Below are positions 48,001 to 61,300 of a DNA stretch of 64,000 bases, one piece after another. A program made the translations under genes and the position numbers. Numbering within the stretch: position 1 is the first letter of the stretch; each line of letters starts with the position of its first letter. The notes beneath the pieces are model-generated. The model had not been told where the DNA came from. It saw nothing but the letters and a program-made list of their open reading frames with translations, and did not search any database. Origin of the DNA: Atrichornis clamosus (lineage: Eukaryota; Chordata; Aves; Passeriformes; Menuridae); the NCBI GenBank assembly GCA_013400975.1, contig WBMZ01003021.1, positions 1 through 64,000 on the forward strand. Direction: 5' to 3'.

Positions 48001-49391
48001 ACTTGCCTTGTGTCCTGACTTACTGCTGTAAACCATAATGTGAATATTGTATCTTCAGGGTAATCAGTCATCAAAAAGGTTAAGACTGAGACATCTTGAC
48101 AAGCCTAGTACATGCTGGCATCTTCAACAAAACCTCTTTTCCTGTGACTGCCTGAGAAAATAAAGAGGTGGGTGTTGGAAATTCCCCAAGGAGTCCTCAT
48201 TAGTATGATCAAAGTGCTTTTGAGAGGCTCCTAGAGATACGGTTTCAGAGAACTTGGTAATTTTTGTTTAAAATTATTTTGTGAGGTTTTTTTTTTCCTT
48301 CTGCAAGTGTTGGGATGCCACTGCTTATAGTATATGCCCAGTTTGTAGTCTACATGTTTAAAATTTGACTTACTTTATTTTTCTCCATGCATTAGCTTGC
48401 CACAACTGTTAAGAAAAAAATTAAGTACATAAAAAGTCATCTTTGCTGCAGCCATCGAAATTACACTGGATGAGTGATTTAGTTTAATTAGGGAAATAAC
48501 CATTAGTCTGAATATATGGCAACAATGAGAAGGTTGGTTGTTTCCATCGTTGATTTTCAATTTTCTTTCTTAAAATGTGAACTTTTTTTCAATAATTGGA
48601 CTGGAAGTGCAGTAAAGCTAAAGCTCATGAAATTGTATCTAATTAACAAGGAGAAAGAGTATGAACAGTGGTCATAATACAGTCTTGACCCTGGCAGATT
48701 ACTTAATTTGAACAGAAATTAATTTCCTACCAACTGCCTTCTATTTGCAAGTCAAATGTTCAAACTGTGTCCTAAATTCAATATTTTTTTTTAAATTTGC
48801 AGTTTCTACAGTCTTGGGATGTTGAGAACAGTAAAGGTTGCAAGGCTTTTCTTTCTTTTGGCTGTAGTGTCCTTACTGGGTGGGACTTTTTAACTAGTCC
48901 ACCTTCTCTGTCTAGTAACTTTCAGCAGGGGTTGTGGATCACCGACCCCACATGGTATCCTTGGCACTTATTCCCTGGAATTTCTGCATTTTGCCTCCTT
49001 TACTTGGCTTTGATACTACTCTCTGCTCCTAAAAGTTCTCCCAACCTCAGGTCCTATGCTGCAGACACTTCATTGACCCTGAAGAAGGTTTGATATCCTC
49101 AAAGAAGGTGAAATCTCTGCTGGAAAGAGTCAGGCTGCAAAATGATCTTGGGCTCTTCTGAAGAGTTTTGGACATTCACAATGAGGAATTCTCCTTGTAT
49201 TTGCCAAATCCCACAATAATTACCATTTTTCTTAGTCTTCCAAATATGATCAAACAAATATTTTACAATTTCAGATACTTTTCTCTAATAAAGCTTGAAA
49301 ACTGTGTGCCCTTTCAGGCAAATCTGGAAATCACTCAGAGACTGTCCCAAACTGGTTGCTTAATTTGGAAGTTAATCACATTGTGAGTTCA
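45081..49391. other. intergenic, first part: no recognised gene
   Basis: About 4.3 kb downstream of AKAP11. I find no exon with good splice borders, no CR1 or LTR that I can name, and no RNA gene. Confidence 0.45.
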
Positions 49392-49885
49392 GCTCCAGGG
49401 CTCCCAACATAAGAAGGACATGGACCTGCTGGAGTGGGTGAAGAGGAGGCCACGAAGATGCTTAGAGGGCTGGAGCACCTCTCCTGTGAAGTCAGGCCAA
49501 GAGAGAGCCATTGCTGTTCAGACTGGAGAAGAGAAAGCCCTCGGGAGGTCTTACAGCACCTTCCAGTACCTGAAGGGGGCTGCGAGAGAGCTGGAAGGGG
49601 GTCTTTTTACAAGGGTATGTGGTAGGATAAAGGGCAAAGACTTTAAACTGAAAGAGGAGGGATTTAATCAGATATTCCAAAGAAATGTTTCACAATGAGG
49701 GTGGTGAGGTGCTTGAATGGGTTGCTCAGAGAATTTGTGGATGCCCCATCCTTGGAATTGTTCAAGGCCAGGCTGAACAACCTGGTCTAGTGGAAGATGT
49801 TCGTACCCATGGCAGAGGGGTTGAAACTAGATGGTCTTTAAGGTCCTTCCAGCCCAAACCATTCTGTCATTCTGAGTATCTGACT
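49392..49885 (+). mobile_element. CR1 LINE 3' end
   Basis: Sequence such as GACCTGCTGGAGTGGGT, GGTGGTGAGGTGCTTGAATG, GTTGCTCAGAGAATTTGTGG, ATGCCCCATCCTTGGAATTG, TTCAAGGCCAGGCTGAACAA and TAAGGTCCTTCCAGCCCAAA is the characteristic tail of bird CR1. It ends near the ATTCTGTCATTCTGAG motif. Severely 5'-truncated, with only the end of the polymerase region and the 3' UTR left. Confidence 0.92.
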
Positions 49886-52800
49886 CTGTTTTTTTGACCT
49901 TTCTCTGGGGAGTCAAAACATCTCTCTCCCTGTTCTAGATTATGATTCACCTTCAAGGCAGTAACAAACCCATGGCTACGTGAAAGTCTAGGAATTCCCA
50001 AACATAACGCTACTAATGCAAGGATCTAATGTTCCACATCAAATTATCCCTCTTTGTTTTGTTTTCCAAGGGCAAGACTTCGTCATAAAAGCCAGAGCAG
50101 TAAAGACTGCACTAAGATGCATGATGTTTACAACACCATGATTGTCTGGAATAAGGGAACTGTCTGCTCAGCTCTGACATGGGGCTTATGGAAGATCTTT
50201 GGGGTGGGTTTCCTGTCTTATTCTTTGTTTCTCATTTCGTGAAGCTGACTGACACTTCCTGTCCTTTGCACAGGGAGATGGTGGGAATTGTCTCTGTCTC
50301 TCCTCTATGTGAACAAGGAGTCTCCTGCCAAGCTGAGTTTGATTGATGAGGCTCCAGGGAAAGAGGTCGGGGCAGAGGATGATGTGTGGCAGATGGATCT
50401 TAACAGGCATGTTGGTGGTCATGTGTTAATTGAAGTGGAGAGTGCTAATTTAACTGCTAATTAACCACCCCTTGAGAAGACCTGAAGTAACAATTTCAAA
50501 ATTGCAAGCCTCTCCCATGAGAAATTATTGGTAATGTACTGACACAAAATTGCAGTTTAAAAGGTAAAAATGTTCTTTAAGTTATGTTTGAAATAAATAA
50601 AAAATACTTTAAGTGGAGTTTATAAATAACTGGGTATTTCCTGCTTGGTGTATGGGAGTTCAGACTGAAAATGCTCCTGGTTAACCTTCAAAAGTGTTCT
50701 GATGCCTGCAGCCCTGCAGGGAATGGTTCTTCATACACTCTCTTTACAGCTGAGCAGAAGGGAGGCCTCTGGGATGGCACTGAAGCACAGATAATGGCAG
50801 CAAGGAGATAAAACCATCCTAGCTCTGCTACTCACCTGACATAAACTGTGTTCTCAAGAAAGCCACAAAAATGTTTTGAAGAAAGCAGCATAACCACTCT
50901 CCTGTGGTGGTTTGGTGAACCTCACGGCGTGGCCCGCAGTCGGATGTCAGCCATACTTTCCAAGCGGCAACAGGGCTGGTCAGTGGTTTGACATGAAATG
51001 CAGCCAGGCTTGTGCTTTGGCTCCAGGTAACGCCACCACAACCTGTTTAGAATATTAATATTTGCTCTCCTTATGGTTAGTGATGGATGGCTTGGCCTGG
51101 CTGGACCACCAGAAGCACCTTCACTGTGAAGTACTTTACACAAATTGCCCTGGTCGTGGTCTTCCTGGCTGAAACTGGTGTAAATGCTAAATGCCTGAAT
51201 TTTTACCCTCACAGAAATACAGTTTTGATGCTACGGGCTTGCATGGTAGCAAACCTTGCCAGATTTTCAGGCAAGGCCAGTATGTTAAATTATAGTAAAT
51301 GTAGTGCATGCTTCTTTCTGTAGCTTGATAGCTGTAATTTGTTAGCTAGAAATGCACTATTACATACATACTGAGGTTTTGTGGATTTCCTGGCTTCGTT
51401 GTTACAATGAGGACAAGTGATTAATCATGTAACATGTCTAGTGATGAGTGAGTGCATCCGGTCCAGTTTTTATTGCTGTTTTATATTACTCCATTTTTTC
51501 TGTACCTCTCTAGCTTATACATGGTTTTATACCAGTCCTTCTGCTCAACTTTAGTATTTGTACTAATCACTGACAATTCCAACAGCCTTTTAAGGAAAGG
51601 AATGACACAAAAATAAGACTTTTAAATATTATAGACATGTTGTCTAGCCTCAGATTTTTGTTTTTTTCTTGGAGTTATAGTCTCTTAGTAGGTAAGAATT
51701 TTCAAATATACATGTCTCTTACAGTAAGGATGAACATACAGCCCTGGAAGTCAAAGGTAAAGTTGTGGGGTTTGACATCTTATGTTGCAAAGCTTTCATA
51801 TCAAATCCTTACACATGAACCACATCTGGTGAGATAGATGCATGTTTATTTTCAGCAGCCTGAAGTGACCTTCCACATCTTCCACTTGCATCCCACCCTC
51901 ACTTAACCAAAAAACAGTGCCAGAGAAACTCAGCATCAGCAATATCCCATAAATGATGTCCTGGGACCATTTAGAGGATATTGGACCATTATTAGCTCTT
52001 TATATTTTTCTGCATCTCCTTTTAATACCTTTGCTCTAGAAATTACAGTAAAACCTGGCTGATAACTGAGTTTACTTTTTAAAATCCTTGCTTTGCTTCA
52101 AAACCCTGACACCTTTCTCCTCCCCACAGCAAGAGTGGCAATTCCAGATTACAGGAAATTTGTTATGGTTTTGTGATTTCAATGCTAGATTTAAAGAAAA
52201 TACAGATTTACCCAGCTGTGAAGATGACAGAGGTTGGTTTCTGCAAAGGGGATTTTCCCATTTGATTAGTGTTGCAAGAGAGTGAGAAGAGCAGTTGGCC
52301 AAGAGGTGAATGAGGTTACCCACAGGCACCGGCGGTGCACCCAATATGGCTCAATTGCCCAAGTGTGGGTATATGGTTCAGTGAAAAGAGAGAGATTACT
52401 GGAAAAACAAAGAGGTGTTGGAGCTGGGGAATTCTAAGCAGCAGCAAGAACAGGCAACATAATGTGTTGGAGCTGTAATGCAAAAAATGAAATCAGACTT
52501 TGCTGTAAGGTGAGGAAATCTCTGGAGGATGTTTTGACTTACTGTGCACCTCCAGCCAGTGTACAAACAATGAAGAAAACATCACACTTTGAAGAACCAG
52601 AAATAAAAGTCCAGATAGAGGTGTTAAGTTAAAACGACAAGCCTAGTAAAGCCCAGTAGTAGTAACAGATCTTCAAAGATGAATGTGCTTATTTATGTCA
52701 TCAAATTTGGCATTGTCTACCTTATGCCTGTCTGCTTTAACCTCAAATTGGCTATAAACATAAGCTCATGTTTACCTGAACACCTGAAATGCTATGAATG

Positions 52801-55024
52801 TGCAAATACCGAAGTTTAAGCCCAGCTTAAGAAGTGTACAAGATATAAACACAGTTCTGCATATCTAAATCCAGCATATAGACTCTACCACTGGAAGCTC
52901 ATGAGTCTGCAGTTTTTAGTTCTTTAGCGAATGTGCACAGTGTCACTAATCCCAGCTTTTGGCACAATTTTTTAGATGGAGAGAGAAGGAAGAGAAAGGA
53001 TTCTCAGGTTTGTGGTCTGCTTTTGAGCTGCTTGGATAGATGCGTTTGTGTAGACGTCACAGATGGTTGCAGTCTAAGGATTTTAATGCCAAAAATCCTG
53101 GTCCAAATTTCTAATTAGGTAGTTATTTAAACTGTTATTCCTAGTTACTGGAAAATCTTTTAAGACTGATGGCATTATGTAAATAAAGGAAGATTTTTGG
53201 AAGTAGGAGAATTCTATGGGAATATGACACCTTTGTTATAGACTTTTGCTAGAAACATATCAGAATGAAGCTGATGAGGCTTGTAATTCCCATGGTTATT
53301 CTTACCTCAAGCTTTTATGAAAGCCAGTGCAACTGACAAATCGAGATGAGTTATGGATGGCTGAGATGGAGACATCCAGTGTCCTTACTACTTAACAATG
53401 AGGTAATTTTCTACAGAAATTTCTACATATCCTCCAATGTCTGGCCTCTGTAAAAGGGGTCAGTAAAATGCATTTGTCAAAATGAACACCTGCTTGGAAA
53501 ATTACTGCTTTGATACACTAATGGGTAAGAATCAAGAGGAAAATGAATAGCTAGGGCTTTTGACTGAGTTATTGGTTTTTTGAGGTTCAGAGTCAGAAAT
53601 AAACATACAGCAGTGTCATTAGAATTTTTTAATGAGATCAAAAAATTACTAACAGAATTTAAAAGCAGTGTGTTTATGTACACAAAATCTGTTTCTTCTA
53701 TTAGAGGCTAATTTTACAGCACTTAAATTTTACTTCCCAGAAGCATGCAGGACAATGTCTTTGGTCTGTGTATAAATATCAGTATTTGACAATACAGTAG
53801 CACATACTGCTTCATGCTGAAGATGGTATGGTCAGCCCATTAGAGGAATACAGACATCTCTCAGCCCAAGGCCCACTGCTGACTACCTCTGTTGGTTTGT
53901 CTGTCCTCAGGTATGAAGGCAGCTTGAGACCTTTGATGGACAGGCTGAGAATCTGCCATGAGTCCAGTTCAGACACGTGTCCCCGCTGCAAACTTCTGCA
54001 GTGAACTTCTGAGGGGCTGAGAGGATGAAATACCTGACCTGCTGCTGGATATCTTTATTTTCTGATAACTCCCCTCCATTCTTTTTGGCATGGCTGACAA
54101 CATAAAGCTCCACTCAATAACAGTCAGGCCAAGATCTTTATGCTAAGGCGGACAGGGAAAGACATTTTCCAAAGCATTTAAGGCTTATTTTCAGAAATGG
54201 GCCAGAGACTGCCTTTTGGCAGCTCTAATACAACTGTTTATGCATTTTCTCCAAAGCAGCTTAAGTGAGATGTATAAGATGCATAAGCAGGCCTAGAAAG
54301 GAGGCCAAGACTTCCCCGTCTTTGGGGAAGGTGCCAATTTACAGGGCTGCAGTCAGCATGCTCCTCTTATTTCTGTTTCTCACTCTGACATTCACAGGAT
54401 GTTTTGCAGCAAGGCTTGGTTAAAATTGTTCAGTTAAATTCTGCTGTAGAGTGTAGCAGTGACCAGCAACTCTTGAAGCGCAACACCTGGGTGGTTTAAC
54501 CCCACCTCAGATGGGACAGGCACAGTAGCAAGTGTCTCCTTTCTGGGAAAAATGTTCCTACCAAGAAGGGAGTATGTGAACAGCAGGAGGTATCTCAGCT
54601 GACTAGGCCTCTCCTGTGAGCCCAGGTCCTTTAGACATTGCTCCAGCAGATTGGTACTGGCCTTCCTAGTGAATTTAGTAAGGTTCTGAAGCCCTTCCCT
54701 CTCCAGTTTGGAATTGCAACAGAGATTTGGGGTATAGCTGAGACCCCAACCATAAAGCCTGCAGTGTATTAAAATACTCCTACTTCATAAGCACAGTCCT
54801 AGCAGAGCTGAAATGTCATATACTAGAAATGCAGGCACATAAGTGGGGATTCACCTTGCTGGAGGACTGCACTTCCAACACTTATGTTGGAATCAGCTGC
54901 CATAAATTCCCTGTAGGACTCGGGGGAAACAAAACCTCCTTCTGGTGCATGATTTGTCTTATTTCAAGTTGATATTTGAAAACACAGTAAATGAATTTGT
55001 CTCTATTTCTCATAACAATTGTAG
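49886..55024. other. intergenic, second part: no recognised gene
   Basis: About 5.1 kb without a supported gene. A segment at about 50905-51060 starts TGTGGTGGTTTGGTGAACC and has LTR-like composition, but I could not place it. A CRE-like GACGTCAC lies at about 53054. Confidence 0.4.
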
Positions 55025-55435
55025 CAACAGAGAACTGTAGAATTGTTAAGGTTGGAAAAGGCCTCTAAGATCAGAGTCCAATCGTTTATCCAGTACTGCC
55101 AAGTCCCTCACTAAACCATGTCCTCAAGTGGCAGATCCACACAGTTTTTGAATGCTTCCAGGGATGGTGATTCTACTACTTCCCTAAGCAGCCTGTTTCA
55201 ATGCTTGATCACCCTTCCAGTGAAGAAATTTATCCTCATATCCAATCTAAACCTTCCCTGGTGCAACCTGAAGCCATTTACTCTTGTCCTGTCACTTGTT
55301 ACCTGACTCCCACCTTCGTGCAACCTCCTTCAGGCAGTTGTAGAGAGTGATATGGTCATCCCTGAGTCTCCTTTTCTCCAGGCTAAACAGCCCCAACTCC
55401 CTCAGTCACTCCTCATAAAACTTGGTTTTTAGTCT
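55025..55435 (-). mobile_element. CR1 LINE 3' end, antisense
   Basis: Begins at its 3' end (TAGAATTGTTAAGGTTGGAA, AGGCCTCTAAGATCA) and runs through CAGCCTGTTTCAATGCTTGA, CCCTTCCAGTGAAGAAATTT, CTCCTTTTCTCCAGGCTAAA and CAGCCCCAACTCCCTCAG, all standard for reverse-oriented bird CR1. Strongly 5'-truncated. Confidence 0.93.
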
Positions 55436-55493
55436 TTTCACCAGCCAAAAACCATAAAGGACTCTGGATTACTAGTTAATATGTTGATGTGTA

Positions 55494-55870
55494 TCATAGA
55501 ATCATGGAATAGTCCAGGTTGAAAGGGAACTCGAAAGATATTGTCTGGTCCAACCTTTTGAGAGAATAGAAGCCTTGAAGAGGTGATCTATCACCCTGTC
55601 CTATCACATCTGGGAAACCTCCAGTGATGGGAACACTTCCATGTCCCTTTGAAGGTTGCCCACTGGATGATTATACTCTCTGTAAAATTTTTCTTTCTCG
55701 TATTGGGATGATTATATGGTAGTTCTTTGATCTTAGTAGAGATGAATTCCACTCTGGGCATCTGGCCCTTTGGCTTAACTGCTCAGTCCCGTAGGATATT
55801 TGCCCTAAATCTCTGTCTATATGACCTGCTTGTAGGACTATTTTTGGAGTAGTTCTGAGATTACCATATT
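55494..55870 (-). mobile_element. second CR1 LINE 3' end, antisense
   Basis: Starts ATCATAGAATCATGGAATAG, the usual CR1 3' tail, followed by the CCAGGTTGAAAGGGA and TCTGGTCCAACC blocks and diverged CR1 to about 55870. It lies about 60 bases after another CR1 in the same orientation. The two have separate 3' ends, so they are two insertions. The right edge is approximate. Confidence 0.85.
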
Positions 55871-57780
55871 CCTGGAAGAAACTGGGATGAAGGAATTGGT
55901 TGTAGTCAGTGGTTGAAGTGGACTTGTTTGTTTGTCCAGATATTGCCAAGCAGAAAGTGGACTGGAGTATTTTCTTATGGGAGCTTCTTGCTGGAACGGC
56001 TGCCATAGAAGGACTCTGCATTGCCTTCTCTGGGGCAGGTGGTATTTGTGGACAGCCTGAATCTGCCTGTAAGAGGCAATATAGAAAACCAAGTGACTAA
56101 TCTTGGGACTGTTCGATCAGGAAGAGTGTGGAGAATGAAAACACATTGGAAAATGCAACTTAGCTGGGCACTTCTGAAGAATGTACCTTTGGTTACCAGA
56201 CAACCCTAATCTCATCCTGTGTTACTTTTCCCCCACCCGTATGACTCAGCTAAGTATTTTGATAGAAAAGCCCAACAGCTTAACTTTATTTCCACCAAGA
56301 GGATAATTCCAGAAATCTCTAGCCATAGCAGAGAAAGTAATTAAAACCAAACAAACAGCAGGCTGCATGTACTTGTGTTCTTTTCCACCCTGCTCAGTTA
56401 TCAGTGGTCTTGAAACATTGCAAAAATTCTGTGGCTAGCGAAGCTAATCTCAAAAAAAAATAAAAATCATAATGTCTATCAAGGGAAAGACTTATTTATT
56501 TTACAGTTGATGCTTTAAAAAAATAAAATATTCCGATAATGCGGAAGAACATGTCTTGGAGCTGGGAGAGGCTGTCTCACCAAGGAACCTCAGCCCCTAG
56601 CATTGGAGGCCTGGCATGAGACATTAAACCACATGTTCCTTGGGATGAGTGATTATTAGTGACAAACAAAAGCAGTTTTGGCAACCCCAAACTTTCAACA
56701 CTTATGAGTCAGGACCCCCAGCCAGTCAAAATTCAGAGATGTACAAAGACTGTGTTTTGTATTGTTTTTATTTGCTTGCTGGTGGTTGAGCACTCAGGGC
56801 TCAGATTTTTGTTTTCTTTGTGAGATTTGAGACAGTGAACAAATTCTTGCTGTTGGGTGTTAGGGGTAGAAGGGCTGATTATTGTGACACCTACAATGAA
56901 ACTGCAAAAGGTTGCAAACCCACATTGTTTGTTTTGAACCTGAGCTTTCTTTCCATTTGCTAACCAGTGGTTCCTGATGGTTGTGGATATGTTTATTAGC
57001 CATAGTTAAGAGTTGCTTGGAAATTCTATCTTAAAAATGGAAAATGTGGTTCTCATAAAAATCAAAATTTACCACAGGAAGATGGTTTAATTTTTTTTCT
57101 GACATGTTTCCATCAACACATAACATTTGTTGCCTCAAGTTGGGAGGATCCAGGATGCTTGGTGAGTTGCTTGATAGAACCCAACTGAAAAGAAAAAAAA
57201 GATTAATTTAGTCTTAATGTTATTCCATATCCTCTGAAGTACTAGAGGATTCTTTCTTGAATTTTAGAGTCTCATTTTTTTCAAAGGGTAGAGCTTTCCA
57301 TTTGCCATTCAAGGCTTAAGACATACTATTATTTGTCTTCTCTATGAGATGCATCACAGATATCTGTGACTGTCAGACAGCATGGAGGCATGATTTGACC
57401 TGATAGCCTAGGCAGTTGCCTGAGCTATAACTTCCCTAAAATGTGGAATTCATGCTTCTTCCCATATTAGGAATTGTGATGAGATTGGACATATTCAGTT
57501 TCCTCACTAGACAGAAATTCCTCTTTTTCGTTAGCTGTGTTCAAAGGTACTATTGAAGCTGTTTGCATAAAAGCATTCTACTTATAGATTGTTGAAAAAA
57601 CGCTCATTTTGCCTACTTGCAATATGATGTTTGGTTATACAAAATGCTTCTTTCTTCTGATTAGACGCAGAGCCAGACAATAATTGAAACAAATAATGTA
57701 TTTCTGATTGAAATTTCAGATAAGCTAATATGTTCCAAAATGCTTGAAATGTTGTTGCCTTTTTAACATCTTCTTAAACG
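55871..57780. other. intergenic, third part: no recognised gene
   Basis: About 1.9 kb of unassigned, mostly AT-rich sequence. Confidence 0.45.
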
Positions 57781-58324
57781 TGTGGTGGCTGTTTGTTAAA
57801 GAAACTTCCCAGTCTGAGCACTCACGAGACTCCCTGGCAGCCACGCTCCCAGGGTCAGAGGCTGTCACTGCTGGGACCGAAGCCCCTCCGCAGCGGGCGG
57901 CTCCAGTGACCGACGGGTCCCCGCTGGGCTCCCACACACCCCACTCACACCAGGGTCAGGCCAGGTTTCCTCGCCGCATCGGCCCCAGGTTTCCCACAGC
58001 AGAGTCTCAGACCTCTGGCTCCTTTAAGCAATTTTATCATGGTGCAGAAACAACTTGAGCTGGTGCCTTTGAGGACGGACCCTGAACAAAGGAACCCTGG
58101 GTTTTTATACCCTTACCATCAATGGGCACAAAAGTCTGGGTTCTTCCAGCTGAGTCCTTGGCTCCTGCCCTGTCTCTGAGTGACTGGTCATCTAGCTGGT
58201 GCCACAGATCCCTGTGCCCTTTGTTATGCAAAGGATCAGCAGTCCATGGCTGTTTGTCTCAGGCTCTGGCCACCCAGAGCTCAACCTACAACTCCCACTG
58301 CATCTTCACACCGAGCTACCTGCA
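57781..58324 (-). mobile_element. probable solo ERV LTR, antisense, CpG-rich
   Basis: Abrupt GC-rich block in AT-rich surroundings. On the minus strand it has a TATA box in GGGTATAAAAACCCAGGG (near 58098-58115), a GATAAA polyadenylation-like signal about 70 bases on (58033-58039) and a GC-rich U5-like tail ending CCACCACA at 57781. This layout is that of an LTR. The 5' edge is a guess and I saw no target-site duplication or internal viral genes. Confidence 0.5.
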
Positions 58325-61300
58325 CTGAATGTATTCATCAACAATCTTCAAATATTTTGGGAAAAAAACCTAAAATCCCACAAAACACTTAGTTTTTTTC
58401 TCTCTTTTTCAGATGGCTAGATTTACGAGAAGATTTAGTCACCAAATTGCCTTGGCTCTCGCTATACCCAATGTAGGGATAGAGGCATATCCAAAAGAAG
58501 ATAAGGCAGCTTTCCCAAAGTTTGAATTGGCTTCTGAATGTAGTTGTCCATTTGCAGAGACAGTGGAAGGATTCTGAGGGTATGTCTACATTGCCAAATA
58601 AAAAAGAGCTGGGAATTGAGCTTGGGCACTCAGCCCCAGTCATCCACAGTGCTGGAGAGTTGGCCTGTTCTCCACTACTGTTTCAGACATTCCTCAGAGG
58701 TTGTCTCCAGGGCAAACCTGCTATAAAGAGGGGGTTAGATTTGTGCAGTCAGAACAAAGGCCCATCTGGACCTCAGATGCCAGTTAAGGCACTTCACCTT
58801 CATTCATTTATCTCTTAAGACACTAAATTGTACAGAAGAGGTAGGAATCTAATATTGAAATGTTGCAAAAATCAATGCTCTTTGAAAATCCAGCCCCATA
58901 TGCAAATGAACCCCTGTTAGTGCTGTATCAACAATTCACCTTTTGTCTTCTATTCAATTTTTTCTGAGCATTTGTCTTATTTGTCATGATGAGTAGACCT
59001 AGACTATTAATTAAAAACTTATTCGGCAACAATGGCCTCTAATTTTCAGTGACTCAAATATTTGGAGGACTGATCAGAAACCAAGAATTGAAAGGAATCT
59101 GCAATCAAAGTAAAGGGAAATTGCAAATAATTCTTACCTTTAAAACTTTGCTTGGGAAGTAACATGTTTGATGGGCATGAGGGGGAAGGCACCTATATTT
59201 AAAATACCCAAATTTTTAAAATTTTGGAAGACTTTGGCTACAAAAGCACACAAGAAAAGGATGATGAGAGTGGTGAATCAGAAACACATTTCCACCTCAG
59301 TGGTTCTCTTTGGAAGAGACAAAGTGATACATAATCCTAATCTTTTGGGTATTCTAGTGCCTGGCCATCCCTAGAGAAGAGCAGCAAGTGGTCTTTGACA
59401 GTATTTGAGACCAGACTCTCCTTTCATTCTTTAGTCAATTAAATTAGTCTCAGTTCTGCTTCAACATAAGAAAACTGCTCCACGGTTTCAACTTGAATTG
59501 TTTTGAATCCAGTTTTGCTGTTCCTCGGACTGGTCCCCTGAACTTCCCCTTTATCACTTCCTTTTTATTCCCCCTTCTCTCTTGTTGTCATGTGCAATCA
59601 TGTTACAGCAATTAGTAGACACTGGCCTGGCAGCCATTATAAATTGCAAATGCTTCTTATGCTTGGCAGTTACATGCTGGTTAAGCCAAACCATGCAGGA
59701 CTGTGTGACAAACCCGTAACAGCTGTGTCCTGCCCCATCATATCATTAGGATGTATATATTCACCGAGTATGGTGCGCTCTTGGCTGGGAGTCTGAACAA
59801 CAAACCATAAATAGGATAATGGCTTTCCTCAGTACATTATCATTATTCAGAAAACAAAACCTCACTTGTTTTTGAGGACCTTTTTGGTTTCTCTAAATTT
59901 CTCCATGGCTCTCTACTAGGGATTGATGACAGAGGTGCGCATTTGTTGTCATCTTAACCACTAAAAACCCTGTGCCCTGTCTGCGGTACATGACATCCTC
60001 CCCGTGTCTCCTGCTACGTTTTCCACCCTGTGCTGCACAGTCAGTCCTGGCTCTCTGTCAGGGGGACAGGCAGTCGCCAGCAGGTCATCTCCCCTCTGCT
60101 CAGGCAAGTAGTTTTAGCTATATAAGGATGCTCTGTAAATAAGGACAAACCCCGTCACCTTGAGGCATGGAGAGTGAATGTCTGTTACTTATTAGTGTAT
60201 TTTGACTCCTGCAAATTTAACCTCAGATGCAACCAGGGATCTGTTAATTCCAGGGCTAAATGTAGCATGATTTTTAAACTGACTAAACAAGGAGATAACA
60301 AAGAGGTTGCTCAGCTTATTAAATGGAAAACACCATTCGTGGAAGGTGTTGGCCATGGAAGACTTGGTGCACATGCATTCCCATACTTTCATTGGTACCA
60401 GGCATTTGAGACTTTGTATATATCAGAAGAGGAGGGTACATTGATCTCAACCAGGTAAGAGGAATTAAACCAAAAGCTTTTCTATTAATTTCCTAGGTTT
60501 TAATGACATTCAGCTTCTTTCAAGATTTATTTTATAGAAAGTCACTCAGTGTATTATGGGGGTCCACAAAATACTGCATAGATTTTAAGTTCTGCAGATA
60601 ATTACAGTAGCCAAATACCAATGTTCTGACTATAGTCTTCCATTCACCTTTAGGCCTCACACTGGCATGCTGTATAGTACATACAACAGCAGCTGAAAAT
60701 CAGATTAAAGGCTTTGAATATATAAATTTTTTTTTTTTACTCAAGGAATCCAAGGGAAGATTAATAAATGTGAGTTGTGACATTAAGGTAACATGATGAC
60801 AGGCCCACTGTCTGACCTTTAGCATTTGGGTGCCAAACTTTTCCTCCTACAAGCCGACATCAGAGCATATATTGCTGTGTATTGCCCTGCCTCATCTTGC
60901 ATTGGCCTGGCACGGATAGCTGGAGTCTTTATGCAGCTGAGTACACTGCAGGCTATCAAAAAGCTTTGCTGGCCTCCTGCTTCCCTCAGCAAGAGTGGAA
61001 GACCTCGCTTCAGCCTCAAGCGTCAGCCTTCAATTTCAGGGCCCATGACTGAGTTTGTGCACTTGGCTGAGCCTCAGTGCCTTTGCCCTCCTGTCTCAGT
61101 CCATGCTTGGGAAGCAAATGGTTTTGTCCTTGAGTATCACACCTTTACTGAACAGAAGGGTAAGAGTGGTACATAATATCTTGCCTGTAGTTCCCACATG
61201 CAGTTAATTCCTTGAATTCCCCCTACAGGGGAAGATCCATCTCTTTTGGATGGAGCTTTGTAGTAGTTCTTGAGCCTTGTTTTTGTCACCAGCTATTGGA

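Noticed and set aside
50905..51060. Possible LTR beginning TGTGGTGGTTTGGTGAACC
   Set aside because: No TATA box, polyadenylation signal or second boundary could be found, so it is left unassigned.
54485..54545. Possible LTR start GGGTGGTTTAACCCCACC
   Set aside because: Only about 30 bases resemble the bird LTR start and the following sequence does not continue the family pattern.
57744..58058. 104-codon open frame near 57.8-58.1 kb
   Set aside because: It lies in a GC-rich LTR-like block and its protein has no family features.
60826..61176. 116-codon open frame as a gene of its own
   Set aside because: No recognised domain, no TNFSF11 similarity, composition like the surrounding intergenic DNA.
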